Below are positions 6,072 through 13,676 of a stretch of 13,823 nt of DNA, one piece after another. Location of the stretch: the NCBI GenBank assembly GCA_913776405.1, contig CAJYOV010000008.1:1-13823 (forward strand), given 5' to 3'. The stretch is from Pseudobdellovibrionaceae bacterium. GTDB taxonomy: Bacteria > Bdellovibrionota > Bdellovibrionia > Bdellovibrionales > JAMPXM01. Position 1 is the first letter of the stretch, and each line of letters begins with the position of its first letter. The notes under the pieces are model-generated. The model saw nothing but the letters and a program-made list of their open reading frames with translations, did not search any database and was not told the origin of the DNA. A program made the translations under genes and the position numbers.

Positions 6072-8112
6072 AAACCACCGCAAAGGATCGAGGTTCACTC
6101 CAGCCTGAAAGCGCGTGCTCGTGATAGCTACGTACGCGCCAGTAGTAGGTGCCAGAATCTGTAATCGACTGATTTAGTCGCAGAGCCGCTAAACGAATCG
6201 TTTTCTCGAGGAGGACATCTTTGAAATCGGCTTCTCTCGAAACTTGAACATCAAAACCGCGAGCGTCGGGAACCTGGTCCCACTTAAGGACCACCGAAAT
6301 CGGCATCGCTTTCTGCATGAAAAAGGTTTCGCGTAGCGGCGGCGAAGTCAGAGTCGGAACTTTCAAGTCCGCAAACGGGGTCTCTTCAACCTTGAGAACC
6401 TTTGAGAATTGAGTGATGTACGAGTCCGCTTTCAAATTTTGAATCGCGCGCACGTAGTGAGTTCCGCGATCAGGGAGTTCTCGCGAGATCTGCGCACTCT
6501 TTGTTTTCAAGCGAACTGATTTTTTAAAACTTGGGTCTTTCGAGATCTCGATCGTGACATCTTTTCCGAGCGTGTCGCCCTTCCACGTGAAGTCGAGCTT
6601 CGAAAACAGGTGCCTCTTAAATCGCGGCAAATAAGGTGGCGTAATCGACGAAGACTCAAAAGTGAGGGGCTCGACGCAGCCTTGAAGAAGAATTGGATCG
6701 CTCCAGAGCCCGTAGACACCGTTATTTTGATGGCTGTTCGCTCGCGCAAAGCGCGGTCGATTTCTCAAGCACGTCACGTTGGCTTCATTCACTTCAGATT
6801 TCAAAGATTCCGCAGATCTGAAATCGGATCGCTCTGAAAGCTCGACGACGTACGAATCGGTATTCTTAGTTTTGTCCCATGAGACGGTGAAGGCGCGCGA
6901 GCCAGTGGCAAGAGCTTGAAGTGTAGGGGTTCCCGGTGGCTCTGGTACGTTGAAGGTGACAACGTCCGACCACGGCGCGTGTTCACGGATCGTTGCGTAC
7001 TCTGGCCTTGCGCGAACATAAACCAAGCCCTGCTTTTTCTCGAGCATCAGAGCGGCAATGTTTGTCTTCGAGTTTTCGTCGATGAAGGGGCTCGAGAAGT
7101 CGGCCGTGTCATCCACTTGAATCCGATAGTTGCTTGCGAGGTCCATTTCCTCGAGTACGGCTTTCACGCCCCAGACGCCTGGCTTTTTGAATTCGAAAAT
7201 CGGGTCGATGATATTGAGCGCGCGAAGCTCGATGATCGCGAATTTTCGTTTTTCACCGAAGATTTCGATCCCGCTCGCGTCAGCGGTGACCGCCCAGTAG
7301 TAGTCGCCTGGCTCATTCGGTGCCTGAATGTTTATTTGCGAGCCTTTCGCTTCATAAGTCGCAACGATGTTTTTGAAGTTTCGATCTTTTGAGATGACTA
7401 GTTTCAAATCGGTGAGACCCGTACCTGTCGTTTTCCAACGGAGGTTGACAGTCTGCTTCGCGAGAAAAGCCGAATTTTTCTGAGGTAAAATCGATTTGAT
7501 TTCGTAAGTCGCAAGCTCGAATGCGGCTCCGGCGGCTTGCTTGGCGACGAAGCTTGAACCTGCTTCTCCTTTAAACGACTTTCCGTTCGGGAGGGCGATT
7601 GAGCTTGTCCCCTGAGTGACGGAAAAGCCGACGGTCGAGGTGCCTGCGTCGTTCTGTCGAGTCAGTTCAAGCTTCGAGCCTTCGTCGCCAGAGATTTGAA
7701 GCTTTTCGTTACCGACAGAGACACCGACGGACTTGCCTTGTGAGAGCGTAAAGCTTGCGCGTCCCTCGGCAATATTGATGTTTGAAGTTTCTTCGGACTT
7801 CAAAATAGTTAAGAGACTGCCTTGTTGAATCTCGAGTTCGAGATCTGGAAGATCGAGTTTCGCTTCAGAGTCGGCGCCCACGTAGACTTGGTCGCCATAA
7901 TTGACGCCTGTCTGGCCGTAGGCATTCGTCCACGCGACTTCTTGAGGCGGCTTTACGCGAACGTCCGAAGACGATGTCGAGAGGCTGCCATCCGTTTTTT
8001 CGCTGCTTTGTGAAAAGGACGAGAGATGCAAATGCGAACGCAAAAGCCAAACGCCGGCAAAGCCGACGATCGCTAAGAATCCGAATAAGACGATCTCACT
8101 GACTCGCTTCAA
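6061..8112 (-). CDS. Membrane-anchored periplasmic protein with FecR-like domain and five Fn3-like modules
   Basis: This 683-residue protein starts with TTG at 8112, overlapping the phosphatase stop as TTGA; a weak AGG lies 7 bases upstream. A single membrane helix (about 7-24) behind MKR places the rest in the periplasm, with a Ser/Thr-rich linker to about 50. Residues 55-125 read like a FecR domain (AYGQTGVNYGDQVYV, then LELEIQQGSL). Beta-rich sequence continues to about 200. Five Fn3-like modules follow, each marked by a strand of the type S-x-x-x-x-F: residues 241-246, 334-339, 426-431, 524-529 and 625-630, a spacing of 92-101. Several end in YYWAV, YYWRV or similar. Cys448 and Cys479 lie in module 3. 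Here FecR is not attached to an anti-sigma domain and no TonB receptor is present, so iron signalling is not implied. A scaffold or sensor role beside the phosphatase is likely. Confidence 0.88.
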   Translation of the reverse strand: MKRVSEIVLFGFLAIVGFAGVWLLRSHLHLSSFSQSSEKTDGSLSTSSSDVRVKPPQEVAWTNAYGQTGVNYGDQVYVGADSEAKLDLPDLELEIQQGSLLTILKSEETSNINIAEGRASFTLSQGKSVGVSVGNEKLQISGDEGSKLELTRQNDAGTSTVGFSVTQGTSSIALPNGKSFKGEAGSSFVAKQAAGAAFELATYEIKSILPQKNSAFLAKQTVNLRWKTTGTGLTDLKLVISKDRNFKNIVATYEAKGSQINIQAPNEPGDYYWAVTADASGIEIFGEKRKFAIIELRALNIIDPIFEFKKPGVWGVKAVLEEMDLASNYRIQVDDTADFSSPFIDENSKTNIAALMLEKKQGLVYVRARPEYATIREHAPWSDVVTFNVPEPPGTPTLQALATGSRAFTVSWDKTKNTDSYVVELSERSDFRSAESLKSEVNEANVTCLRNRPRFARANSHQNNGVYGLWSDPILLQGCVEPLTFESSSITPPYLPRFKRHLFSKLDFTWKGDTLGKDVTIEISKDPSFKKSVRLKTKSAQISRELPDRGTHYVRAIQNLKADSYITQFSKVLKVEETPFADLKVPTLTSPPLRETFFMQKAMPISVVLKWDQVPDARGFDVQVSREADFKDVLLEKTIRLAALRLNQSITDSGTYYWRVRSYHEHALSGWSEPRSFAVVYAK

Positions 8113-9941
8113 ACGGCGGCCTGTCCTGGCTTCGCTTCAGCCACACGGTCTGGGAACACTTGGAAGAAACTGAACGTGAGGTCATCTGGAAGCGGCGTCT
8201 CTTTCTGGAAGTTCTTAAACTCTTTGAGTAAGTTCTTCCTGAACGTGTCGAGATCCGCCTTCGCGTCGGCCGATTTCGAGAGACATTTATTAATGCGACG
8301 TTCGCCGAATTCGCGCCCCTCAGCATTCGCGAATTCGCTGAGGCCGTCGGTGAACGCGAGAAGCACGTCGCCTGGCTCAAGAGTTACGCTGCCTTTTTTG
8401 TATTTCGTTTCGGGGCTCTCACCGAGACGAGGGCCGCCGCGGACTTCGAATGAGTCTTCGCGTTCGTTTGTTTTTGCACGAATCAGAAGCGGCGCCCAGT
8501 GACTCGCATTGACGTAATCGGTATGACCGGTGGTGAGGTCCGTACACGATACGAAATACGTCGCCATCAACTTGCCTTTTCCGGTGTCGTGGATCACCCG
8601 GTTCAGCTGTTCGACATAAGAGTCGAGACTCAAGTTCGGGATGTCTTTGAGCGCGGAGACACCGGCTCTGAGAGAGGCTGTCAAAAGCGCAGATGCGACG
8701 CCGTGGCCGGTCACGTCGGCAATCATCAACCAGAATTGATTTTCGTGAACGAGGTAATACCACCAGTCGCCGCCACACTCTGAGGCGGGTTCAAAGTAGC
8801 CGCGAACAGCTACGCGCTTGTTTTTAAAGTCTGTCGACGGGACAAGGTTCTGTTGAACGGTTCGTGCCGTATTCAATTCGCCTTCCATCCGCGCTTGCTG
8901 CATCGAAGCTGAGAGTAACTCGCGGATTCGATCGGTCATCGTATTAAAGACTGTCGACATGAGCCCGATTTCATCTTTCGATTGGATCGACGATTTCGTA
9001 TCGAGTTCACCTTTCGAGAATCGCAAGAGGGAGTGTGTGAGTGACTCGACGTTGTTCGTTAAAGCCCGGATCAAAAGCAAAACCGCGATCAATCCGACTG
9101 AAAGCAGAAGCAAAAGGAAGCCCGCCGATGTGGTCTTCATTTCGTTGACGGCTTTCATGGCCTTCGCTTTCTGTGTCAAAGACAAGAAGCCCAAATCGGT
9201 TCCTGGCACGGGTGCCCACGCAATGAGGTAACTGACTCGACCGTTCGTATCTGGCACAGCGTATTCGCGGGTCGAAGGCTGTCGCTGCTCGATCCCGAGA
9301 TCCGCGAAGCGACCGCTGACGAGATCCAAAGTTTGGGGTTCCGTTAGTGTCTTCGGCTTTGCGAGAACCTTGCCTGCCGTAGAAACGAGAAACATGTCGA
9401 AATAACGAGGCTGAGTTAGAAATTCCTGAAGCGGATTGCTTCGATAGATCACCGTGATTCGGTAGTCTTCAACGCCGTAGCCTTTGACCTTAAACTTGTG
9501 CGACAGCGCCCATAGATCGGGACGGGTGTCGAAGAAGATAGGGCGTGTTTCGAGTTTATCCGCTTGACGGTTTGCAAGCGCAGTTTCGAGTTCTTTTGGT
9601 GTTGTGCCCAAACCGTCGAGCAACTTTGCTTGACCTTGTTCGAGAGCTTCAACGGTGACGGACGCTACGCTCGAATTTGTTTGAAGAAGAGATTTTGCAG
9701 AATCTGGAAAGCGGTGTGAAGCGAAGTCGAATGCCGAGATCAAGATTTCAAGAAGTGGTTTTTGCGACGTCAGTTCGTTCGCCACAATGTTGGACGAAAT
9801 CTTTGTCGTTTCAAGCGTCGACAGAAAGACATAAGCGACTTTGTCTTTTTCAAAAAGTCGCACGTTCAACGCTGAAACAGCGACGAGCGCCAACGTGAAT
9901 AAAGGAACGAAAAAGAGGATGAATTTATATTTTAGTTTCAC
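8109..9941 (-). CDS. Membrane sensor protein phosphatase: HAMP plus PP2C/SpoIIE domain
   Basis: This 610-residue inner-membrane protein has helix 1 at about 7-25, a periplasmic sensor region (26-270, Cache-like in size and position), helix 2 at about 273-293, a HAMP linker (294-346) and a short coiled segment leading into a PP2C/SpoIIE phosphatase (about 360-597). The metal-binding motifs look intact: GGDWW (Asp392), IADVTGHG (Asp409), AFTDGLSEF (Asp532) and PDDLT (Asp586/587). It should therefore dephosphorylate Ser or Thr on a cytoplasmic partner, typically an anti-sigma antagonist or similar regulator, in response to an envelope signal. No such partner is encoded in the window. The start is GTG 9941 with little Shine-Dalgarno sequence, and the start codon lies within a small inverted repeat. 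It is first in a minus-strand operon; its stop overlaps the next start by 4 bases. Confidence 0.93.
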   Translation of the reverse strand: MKLKYKFILFFVPLFTLALVAVSALNVRLFEKDKVAYVFLSTLETTKISSNIVANELTSQKPLLEILISAFDFASHRFPDSAKSLLQTNSSVASVTVEALEQGQAKLLDGLGTTPKELETALANRQADKLETRPIFFDTRPDLWALSHKFKVKGYGVEDYRITVIYRSNPLQEFLTQPRYFDMFLVSTAGKVLAKPKTLTEPQTLDLVSGRFADLGIEQRQPSTREYAVPDTNGRVSYLIAWAPVPGTDLGFLSLTQKAKAMKAVNEMKTTSAGFLLLLLSVGLIAVLLLIRALTNNVESLTHSLLRFSKGELDTKSSIQSKDEIGLMSTVFNTMTDRIRELLSASMQQARMEGELNTARTVQQNLVPSTDFKNKRVAVRGYFEPASECGGDWWYYLVHENQFWLMIADVTGHGVASALLTASLRAGVSALKDIPNLSLDSYVEQLNRVIHDTGKGKLMATYFVSCTDLTTGHTDYVNASHWAPLLIRAKTNEREDSFEVRGGPRLGESPETKYKKGSVTLEPGDVLLAFTDGLSEFANAEGREFGERRINKCLSKSADAKADLDTFRKNLLKEFKNFQKETPLPDDLTFSFFQVFPDRVAEAKPGQAAV

Positions 9942-9955
9942 TCTATTATTGAGTG
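9939..9955 (-). promoter_or_regulatory. Small inverted repeat covering the phosphatase start codon
   Basis: CACTC (9955-9951 on the minus strand) and GAGTG (9943-9939) form a possible 5-bp stem with a 7-base loop, and the GTG start is the last three bases of the second arm. Folding would hide the start codon. The stem is short, so this may be chance. Confidence 0.25.
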
Positions 9956-10009
9956 TAAATAAGAACTTACGACACCGATAGTGGCCGCTTGCGAAGCCAG
10001 CCTTAAGTT

Positions 10010-10025
10010 CGAGAGGCTTCTCTCG
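10010..10025. promoter_or_regulatory. Inverted repeat in the divergent control region
   Basis: CGAGAG-GCTT-CTCTCG is a perfect 6-bp palindrome with a 4-base centre, midway between the divergent phosphatase (start 9941) and hydrolase (start 10075) genes. A second pair, GAACTTA (9963-9969) and TAAGTTC (10004-10010), flanks the phosphatase side. Either could be an operator or RNA stem. No convincing -35/-10 pair was found in 9942-10074. Confidence 0.3.
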
Positions 10026-10074
10026 CGTGAAACCAAGAATTGACTGTCTCTGAAACGAGCGTGATGGTGGGCAA

Positions 10075-11013
10075 ATGGTCGGTAACTATTTTTACTTCAG
10101 CCCTGATCCGCCAGGGGTCGTGATCGACGCAATCGAAGCGATCGAAAAGCTTGATGACCTCGAACGATTTATCGCTCGGCGTGAAGCGAAGCATCCCGAC
10201 ATTAAGCCGGGCGCGGCCAAAGGTATTGTCTGGGCAGATCCGGTGAATAAGGACAAACGGCCAATCTCAATTGTTTACATACACGGTTTCAGCGCGAGTC
10301 GCGGGGAGATGTACCCTGTCTTCGATGAGGTCGCCCAAGATCTTGGTGCGAATGTGTTTTACACACGATTGACCGCCCATGGTCTCACTCATGGCGAAGA
10401 CTTTTATTCGGTAACCCCGCAGGACTGGATCGACGATGCACGCGAGGCTCTCGCGATCGGCAGAAAAATTGGTCACAAAGTGGTTCTCGTCGGCATGTCA
10501 ACCGGCGCTCCGCTTGCGATTCACTTGGCGATGGAGAATCTCGATCGTAACGACATCGCAGCCCTCGTGCTTTTAAGTCCGAATCATTACCCAGCCGACA
10601 AGAAGGTCATGTTTGCGTCCGGCCCGTTGGGTTGGATCGTCGCTCGTTTAACGATCGGGACCCATCGGGTTCTAAATCCAATGACAAAAGCGCAGGCGCA
10701 AGTTTGGACTCCGAAATATCGGGCTGAAGGTGTGACGGCGATGGTGAACCTTGTGACTTACGTCTACTACCTTGATCTTTCGAAAATTAAGGTACCGGTC
10801 CTGACGCTTTTTTCGCACAAAGACATGATCGTGAACACAGATCTCGTTGAATCGCGGCATGCCGAATTCGGTTCGATCTTTAAGCGAATTGTCGATTTAC
10901 CAGAAGCGAGAAACCATTATCTTGCAGGCTATGCAACCGTCCGGAAGGCAATCACGCCGGCGCGCCGTCAGATCACGGCATTCCTGCGCGAAGCCTTCCT
11001 TCTCGAGTCTTAA
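10075..11013 (+). CDS. Cytoplasmic alpha/beta hydrolase (serine hydrolase, S33/lysophospholipase-like)
   Basis: This 312-residue protein has a full alpha/beta-hydrolase signature: IVYIHGFSASR (oxyanion-hole region, about 66-76), the nucleophile elbow GMSTGAP with Ser142, Asp250 in FSHKDMIVN, and His281 in ARNHYLAGY. It should hydrolyse an ester or related bond; the substrate cannot be read from sequence. Monoacylglycerol lipase or lysophospholipase-type enzymes and carboxylesterases share this layout. There is no signal peptide. The start at ATG 10075 is the only reasonable one: an in-frame TGA lies at 10051, and GGTGGG is just upstream, though close (about 3 bases). The gene stands alone on the plus strand, divergent from the phosphatase operon and convergent with the small exported protein, with which it shares the TTAA at its stop. 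Confidence 0.92.
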   Translation: MVGNYFYFSPDPPGVVIDAIEAIEKLDDLERFIARREAKHPDIKPGAAKGIVWADPVNKDKRPISIVYIHGFSASRGEMYPVFDEVAQDLGANVFYTRLTAHGLTHGEDFYSVTPQDWIDDAREALAIGRKIGHKVVLVGMSTGAPLAIHLAMENLDRNDIAALVLLSPNHYPADKKVMFASGPLGWIVARLTIGTHRVLNPMTKAQAQVWTPKYRAEGVTAMVNLVTYVYYLDLSKIKVPVLTLFSHKDMIVNTDLVESRHAEFGSIFKRIVDLPEARNHYLAGYATVRKAITPARRQITAFLREAFLLES

Positions 11014-11399
11014 TCGCCGTACTCATTCTCGCACGTGATTTGAACTTTCAACGAACGACCGGAGAAAGTCTTTACGAGCTGATCCATATCGACTTTTGAG
11101 CCCATCTCACGTGACTCACGAGGTGCCGTCGCTAGAACTTGTTTTGTCTTGAGGTCAATGACTCGAAGACGAAGCTCTGTTTGCTCACGAGCCGGGTCCA
11201 TATCGAGAACGACTGATGAGTGTTTATCGCGGTAGAATTCAACGCCGTCGACTTCATAAGGGTTCACGCGTGTTGCGTGAGCGACCTCCTCGCCATTAAC
11301 GACACCCGAACAAATCGTCTCGTTGAAAGCGAACGCATTCGAGGCCGAGACGAGAAGCGTGAGGGCCACGAAGAATCTGAAGCTAACTGCTGTGTTCAT
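11010..11399 (-). CDS. Small exported protein of unknown function
   Basis: This 129-residue protein is not of a family I recognise. ATG 11399 has an excellent ribosome site (GGGAGG at 11405-11410, 5-base spacer). A clear signal peptide, MNTAVSFRFFVALTLLVSAS then NAFA, should be cut after residue 24. The mature protein of about 105 residues has exactly two cysteines, Cys30 near its start and Cys123 near its end, which could join both ends by a disulfide in the periplasm. The middle is beta-like with charged residues (RLRVIDLKTKQVL). It is transcribed alone on the minus strand, and its TAA stop shares four bases with the stop of the converging hydrolase gene. Confidence 0.82.
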   Translation of the reverse strand: MNTAVSFRFFVALTLLVSASNAFAFNETICSGVVNGEEVAHATRVNPYEVDGVEFYRDKHSSVVLDMDPAREQTELRLRVIDLKTKQVLATAPRESREMGSKVDMDQLVKTFSGRSLKVQITCENEYGD

Positions 11400-11404
11400 A
11401 TGAA

Positions 11405-11410
11405 CCTCCC
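11405..11410 (-). promoter_or_regulatory. Strong ribosome binding site of the small exported protein
   Basis: GGGAGG on the minus strand lies 5 bases before ATG 11399. It is one of the strongest Shine-Dalgarno matches in the window, suggesting a well-expressed protein. Confidence 0.75.
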
Positions 11411-11451
11411 GGGTCAGTCTCTATGAGCGACGTCACCTTATCTGCAAGCTC

Positions 11452-11485
11452 GAGACCGGAAATCGACAGGCCCGAAACCGGTCTC
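11452..11485. promoter_or_regulatory. Inverted repeat upstream of the small exported protein gene
   Basis: GAGACCGG (11452-11459) and CCGGTCTC (11478-11485) are perfect 8-base arms separated by 18 bases, 53 bases or more upstream of the start at 11399 and about 100 bases past the histidine kinase stop. It may be an operator or a stem in the kinase transcript's 3' tail. A weak promoter-like pair (TTGCAG, about 16 bases, CATAGA on the minus strand) lies between it and the gene. The rest of 11400-11583 shows nothing else clear. Confidence 0.35.
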
Positions 11486-11583
11486 AGTCGCATTTAAATC
11501 GGCAATCAGTTTCGGAGGTCGTTAGAGAAATCGCCAGAAGGCTGTCAGGGGGCCGTATTTTGGCTTCGGCCTGAAGCTTTGAG

Positions 11584-12969
11584 TTACTCGTCTTCCGGAG
11601 GGAAGGTGACTTGGATCTTTGTGCCAGTCGCGTGTGATTCGATGCCGAGCGACCAGTCGTAGAGGCGGCAAATAGATTTCACCCAAGCGAGACCGAGGCC
11701 GTTGCCTTTTCGAGGTTGGCTTCCGAGATCGCCGCGATTGAATGGCTCACCGAGGCGCTCAAGAACGTCCTTCGCGATGCCTTTACCCTCGTCGGTCACG
11801 GTCAGTGTTCGGTCAACGATTTGAATCGTGACTGGCGTCGATGCCTCGGAGTAGTGAAGCGCGTTCGTGACCAGATTGGTGATGAGTTGTTCGAGGTGAT
11901 GAGGATTGGCGACAACCGTTGGGTCTGCTTGAAGATTGAGGATCAAGCGCTTTCCGTAAGCGACCTCAAGTCGATTTGCGAGGCTCTTAGTTACAGTCGC
12001 GAGCTTGTTGATGAACAAGTGCCGTTGTTGGTTCGAGTTTTCGAGCTCAGCCCAATTCAAGAAGGAGCTGATCGTCTCGGCGATTCGCGAGGTTTCTGAC
12101 GTTGCCGAATCGATATTCGATTCGAGCCCGAGGCTCGAGGCTTCATTTCTTCGATGAACCTTTTCAATCTCGAGCGTCAGGATAGCGAGCGGCGTTTTAA
12201 GCTCATGCGCCATTTGATAAGCCCAGAGTCTTGAGAGCCTGTAGTTGCGATTGACCTTGTCGATCAAAAGGTTGAGGCCCGCGACGGTTCTCTCGAATTC
12301 ATCGCGGGATTTCTTGTTCGCATTTTCAAGAAGATTCGCAGGCACGTTCGGGATCTGTGGCTGACTCTTCGATTGATCCGCGATCTCCCAGATGAATCGT
12401 TCGAGTCGCCCCATGGGTTTGAGCACGAGTGATGTCAGGATCAAACTCGCTAGAAAGCCGAGCACTAAAACGCACGCAAGAAGGAGTAAAGATCGCTTCG
12501 AGATGTAATCGGGCGAAAGAATGTTTTGGTCAACCACGAGGCCAACCTGGAGCGTGCGATCGTTAATGCTTGGCAACTTCAGATTCAGAACTCGAAGAAA
12601 TTTGCCTTTCGTATAGATGTCGACCCACTGAGGCGATTTTGGAATGTTCGGGATTAGTAATTTGAGAGTCGCGGAGCTCTGGTACAACACGTCGCCGCGC
12701 TCGTTTCGGATGACGAAGAACTTGCCGACACGTGTTTCGCCGAGCTCTTGCGAGATGATGCGCTCTGCTTGATCGAAATTGATTTTTCGAAGGTCACCGA
12801 GTTCAGAGTCGACAAGTGCGGTCGCGGTTTCTCTGACCTGCTGATCGATAAAACGCAGGCGTTCCTGTCTGAGAAAGAGTGAGTGAATGTAGATGGAGGC
12901 AATCGTCACGACCAGCACTACGCCGAAAATCGTGATGAAGATCCTACTCCTCAATCCAGTAGCCGGCAT
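11584..12969 (-). CDS. Membrane sensor histidine kinase of a two-component system
   Basis: This 461-residue kinase starts at ATG 12969, with AGGA at 12979-12982 nine bases upstream, and overlaps the response regulator's end by 26 bases. A longer upstream frame to 13047 has no support and would add residues ahead of the first membrane helix. Layout: helix 1 (about 10-33), periplasmic sensor (34-157), helix 2 (159-183), HAMP (about 184-240), DHp helix with the phospho-accepting His255 in AHELKTPLA, and an ATPase domain with the N box (LITNLVTNALHYS, Asn365/Asn369), G1 (DEGKG, Asp393) and G2 (GNGLGLA, 422-427). All catalytic motifs look intact. The signal is unknown. It is classic HisKA/OmpR-partner type and must act on the adjacent regulator. 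Confidence 0.94.
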   Translation of the reverse strand: MPATGLRSRIFITIFGVVLVVTIASIYIHSLFLRQERLRFIDQQVRETATALVDSELGDLRKINFDQAERIISQELGETRVGKFFVIRNERGDVLYQSSATLKLLIPNIPKSPQWVDIYTKGKFLRVLNLKLPSINDRTLQVGLVVDQNILSPDYISKRSLLLLACVLVLGFLASLILTSLVLKPMGRLERFIWEIADQSKSQPQIPNVPANLLENANKKSRDEFERTVAGLNLLIDKVNRNYRLSRLWAYQMAHELKTPLAILTLEIEKVHRRNEASSLGLESNIDSATSETSRIAETISSFLNWAELENSNQQRHLFINKLATVTKSLANRLEVAYGKRLILNLQADPTVVANPHHLEQLITNLVTNALHYSEASTPVTIQIVDRTLTVTDEGKGIAKDVLERLGEPFNRGDLGSQPRKGNGLGLAWVKSICRLYDWSLGIESHATGTKIQVTFPPEDE

Positions 12970-13615
12970 TGCGCATATTCCTAATTGAAACTCCGGCACC
13001 GACTTCCGAAAGTTTCTTTCGGAGGTTGGCGATCGTCGCTTCGACAACGTTTGTTTCTACGTTCGAGGCTTGGCCCCAAACGTAATCGAGAAGTTCGTTT
13101 TTACTCCAAACGCGGCCAGCTTCTTGAGTGAGTGTGCGTAACAAGAGGAACTCTTTTGTCGGAAGCGTCGTGTGTTTGTCGCCGACAGAGACGATTCGCT
13201 TCACGGAGTCGACGATCATGTTGCCAATGCTGATGTAGTTTGAAGCTGGCGCGGATGAACGACGAAGCGTGGCACGAAGGCGCGCGACAAGCTCCTGTGT
13301 TGAGAATGGTTTGCTGAGATAATCGTCGGCACCCAGATTGAGTAAGTCCGTGCGTTCATTCGGTGTGCTGATAGCTGAGAGAACGAGGATCGGCGCCTGT
13401 GGCCAACGTTCGCGAATTTTCGGAAGCATGGTTTTCGAGTCAAAAGTGCCTAAGAGTCGGTCGAGCACGACGATGTCGATACGCGCTTGAGTTGTAAGCG
13501 ATGCCTCTAAACCGATCTGGTCTGGGACATGCGTCACAAAGAAACCGTGCTCGCGCAAATTCGAGACAAGATGCTCAGCTAATTTTGTATCGTCTTCGAC
13601 TAAAAGAAGTTTCAC
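12944..13615 (-). CDS. OmpR-family DNA-binding response regulator
   Basis: This 223-residue regulator has a receiver domain (1-118) with the acidic pair Asp8/Asp9 in LVEDD, phospho-acceptor Asp52 in VVLDRLLG, Ser80 as the switch Ser/Thr and Lys102 in LSKPF, followed by an OmpR/PhoB winged-helix domain (about 126-223, ending RNAGYWIEE). Length and order are typical for the family. The start is GTG 13615, with AGGA about 9 bases upstream. It is the first gene of a minus-strand pair with the histidine kinase, whose start lies inside this gene's end, so both are made together. The 158-base region upstream holds palindromes that could be its own binding site, and it faces a divergent exported-protein gene that may be a target. 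Confidence 0.95.
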   Translation of the reverse strand: MKLLLVEDDTKLAEHLVSNLREHGFFVTHVPDQIGLEASLTTQARIDIVVLDRLLGTFDSKTMLPKIRERWPQAPILVLSAISTPNERTDLLNLGADDYLSKPFSTQELVARLRATLRRSSAPASNYISIGNMIVDSVKRIVSVGDKHTTLPTKEFLLLRTLTQEAGRVWSKNELLDYVWGQASNVETNVVEATIANLRKKLSEVGAGVSIRNMRNAGYWIEE

Positions 13616-13676
13616 AGCTCGTCATCCTAGTGGGATGTACCTGCTTTCGTCCAGTGAGTGCGACGCACGCCGTAGA

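Noticed and set aside
6916..7392. 158-codon plus-strand open frame
   Set aside because: It lies wholly opposite the FecR/Fn3 gene, has no signal, motif or ribosome site, and the minus-strand protein has clear repeated domains across it.
55..8112. FecR-domain protein as part of an iron-uptake (FecI-FecR-FecA) system
   Set aside because: There is no sigma factor and no TonB-dependent receptor in the window, and the FecR-like domain is joined to Fn3-like modules, not to an anti-sigma region.
8419..8778. 119-codon minus-strand open frame
   Set aside because: It is a shifted frame inside the phosphatase domain, Arg-rich as expected of a shadow, while the real frame carries the PP2C motifs.
10040..10074. 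TTGACT at 10040 as a -35 box for the hydrolase
   Set aside because: The matching -10 position would fall on GATGGT right at the ribosome site, which is a poor match and leaves no leader.
11560..11583. Stem GCTTC/GAAGC just after the histidine kinase stop as a rho-independent terminator
   Set aside because: The stem is only 5 bp and on the minus strand it is followed by CAAAATA, not a T run.
11716..12099. 127-codon plus-strand open frame
   Set aside because: It is antisense to the catalytic part of the histidine kinase, whose H, N and G motifs are intact on the other strand.
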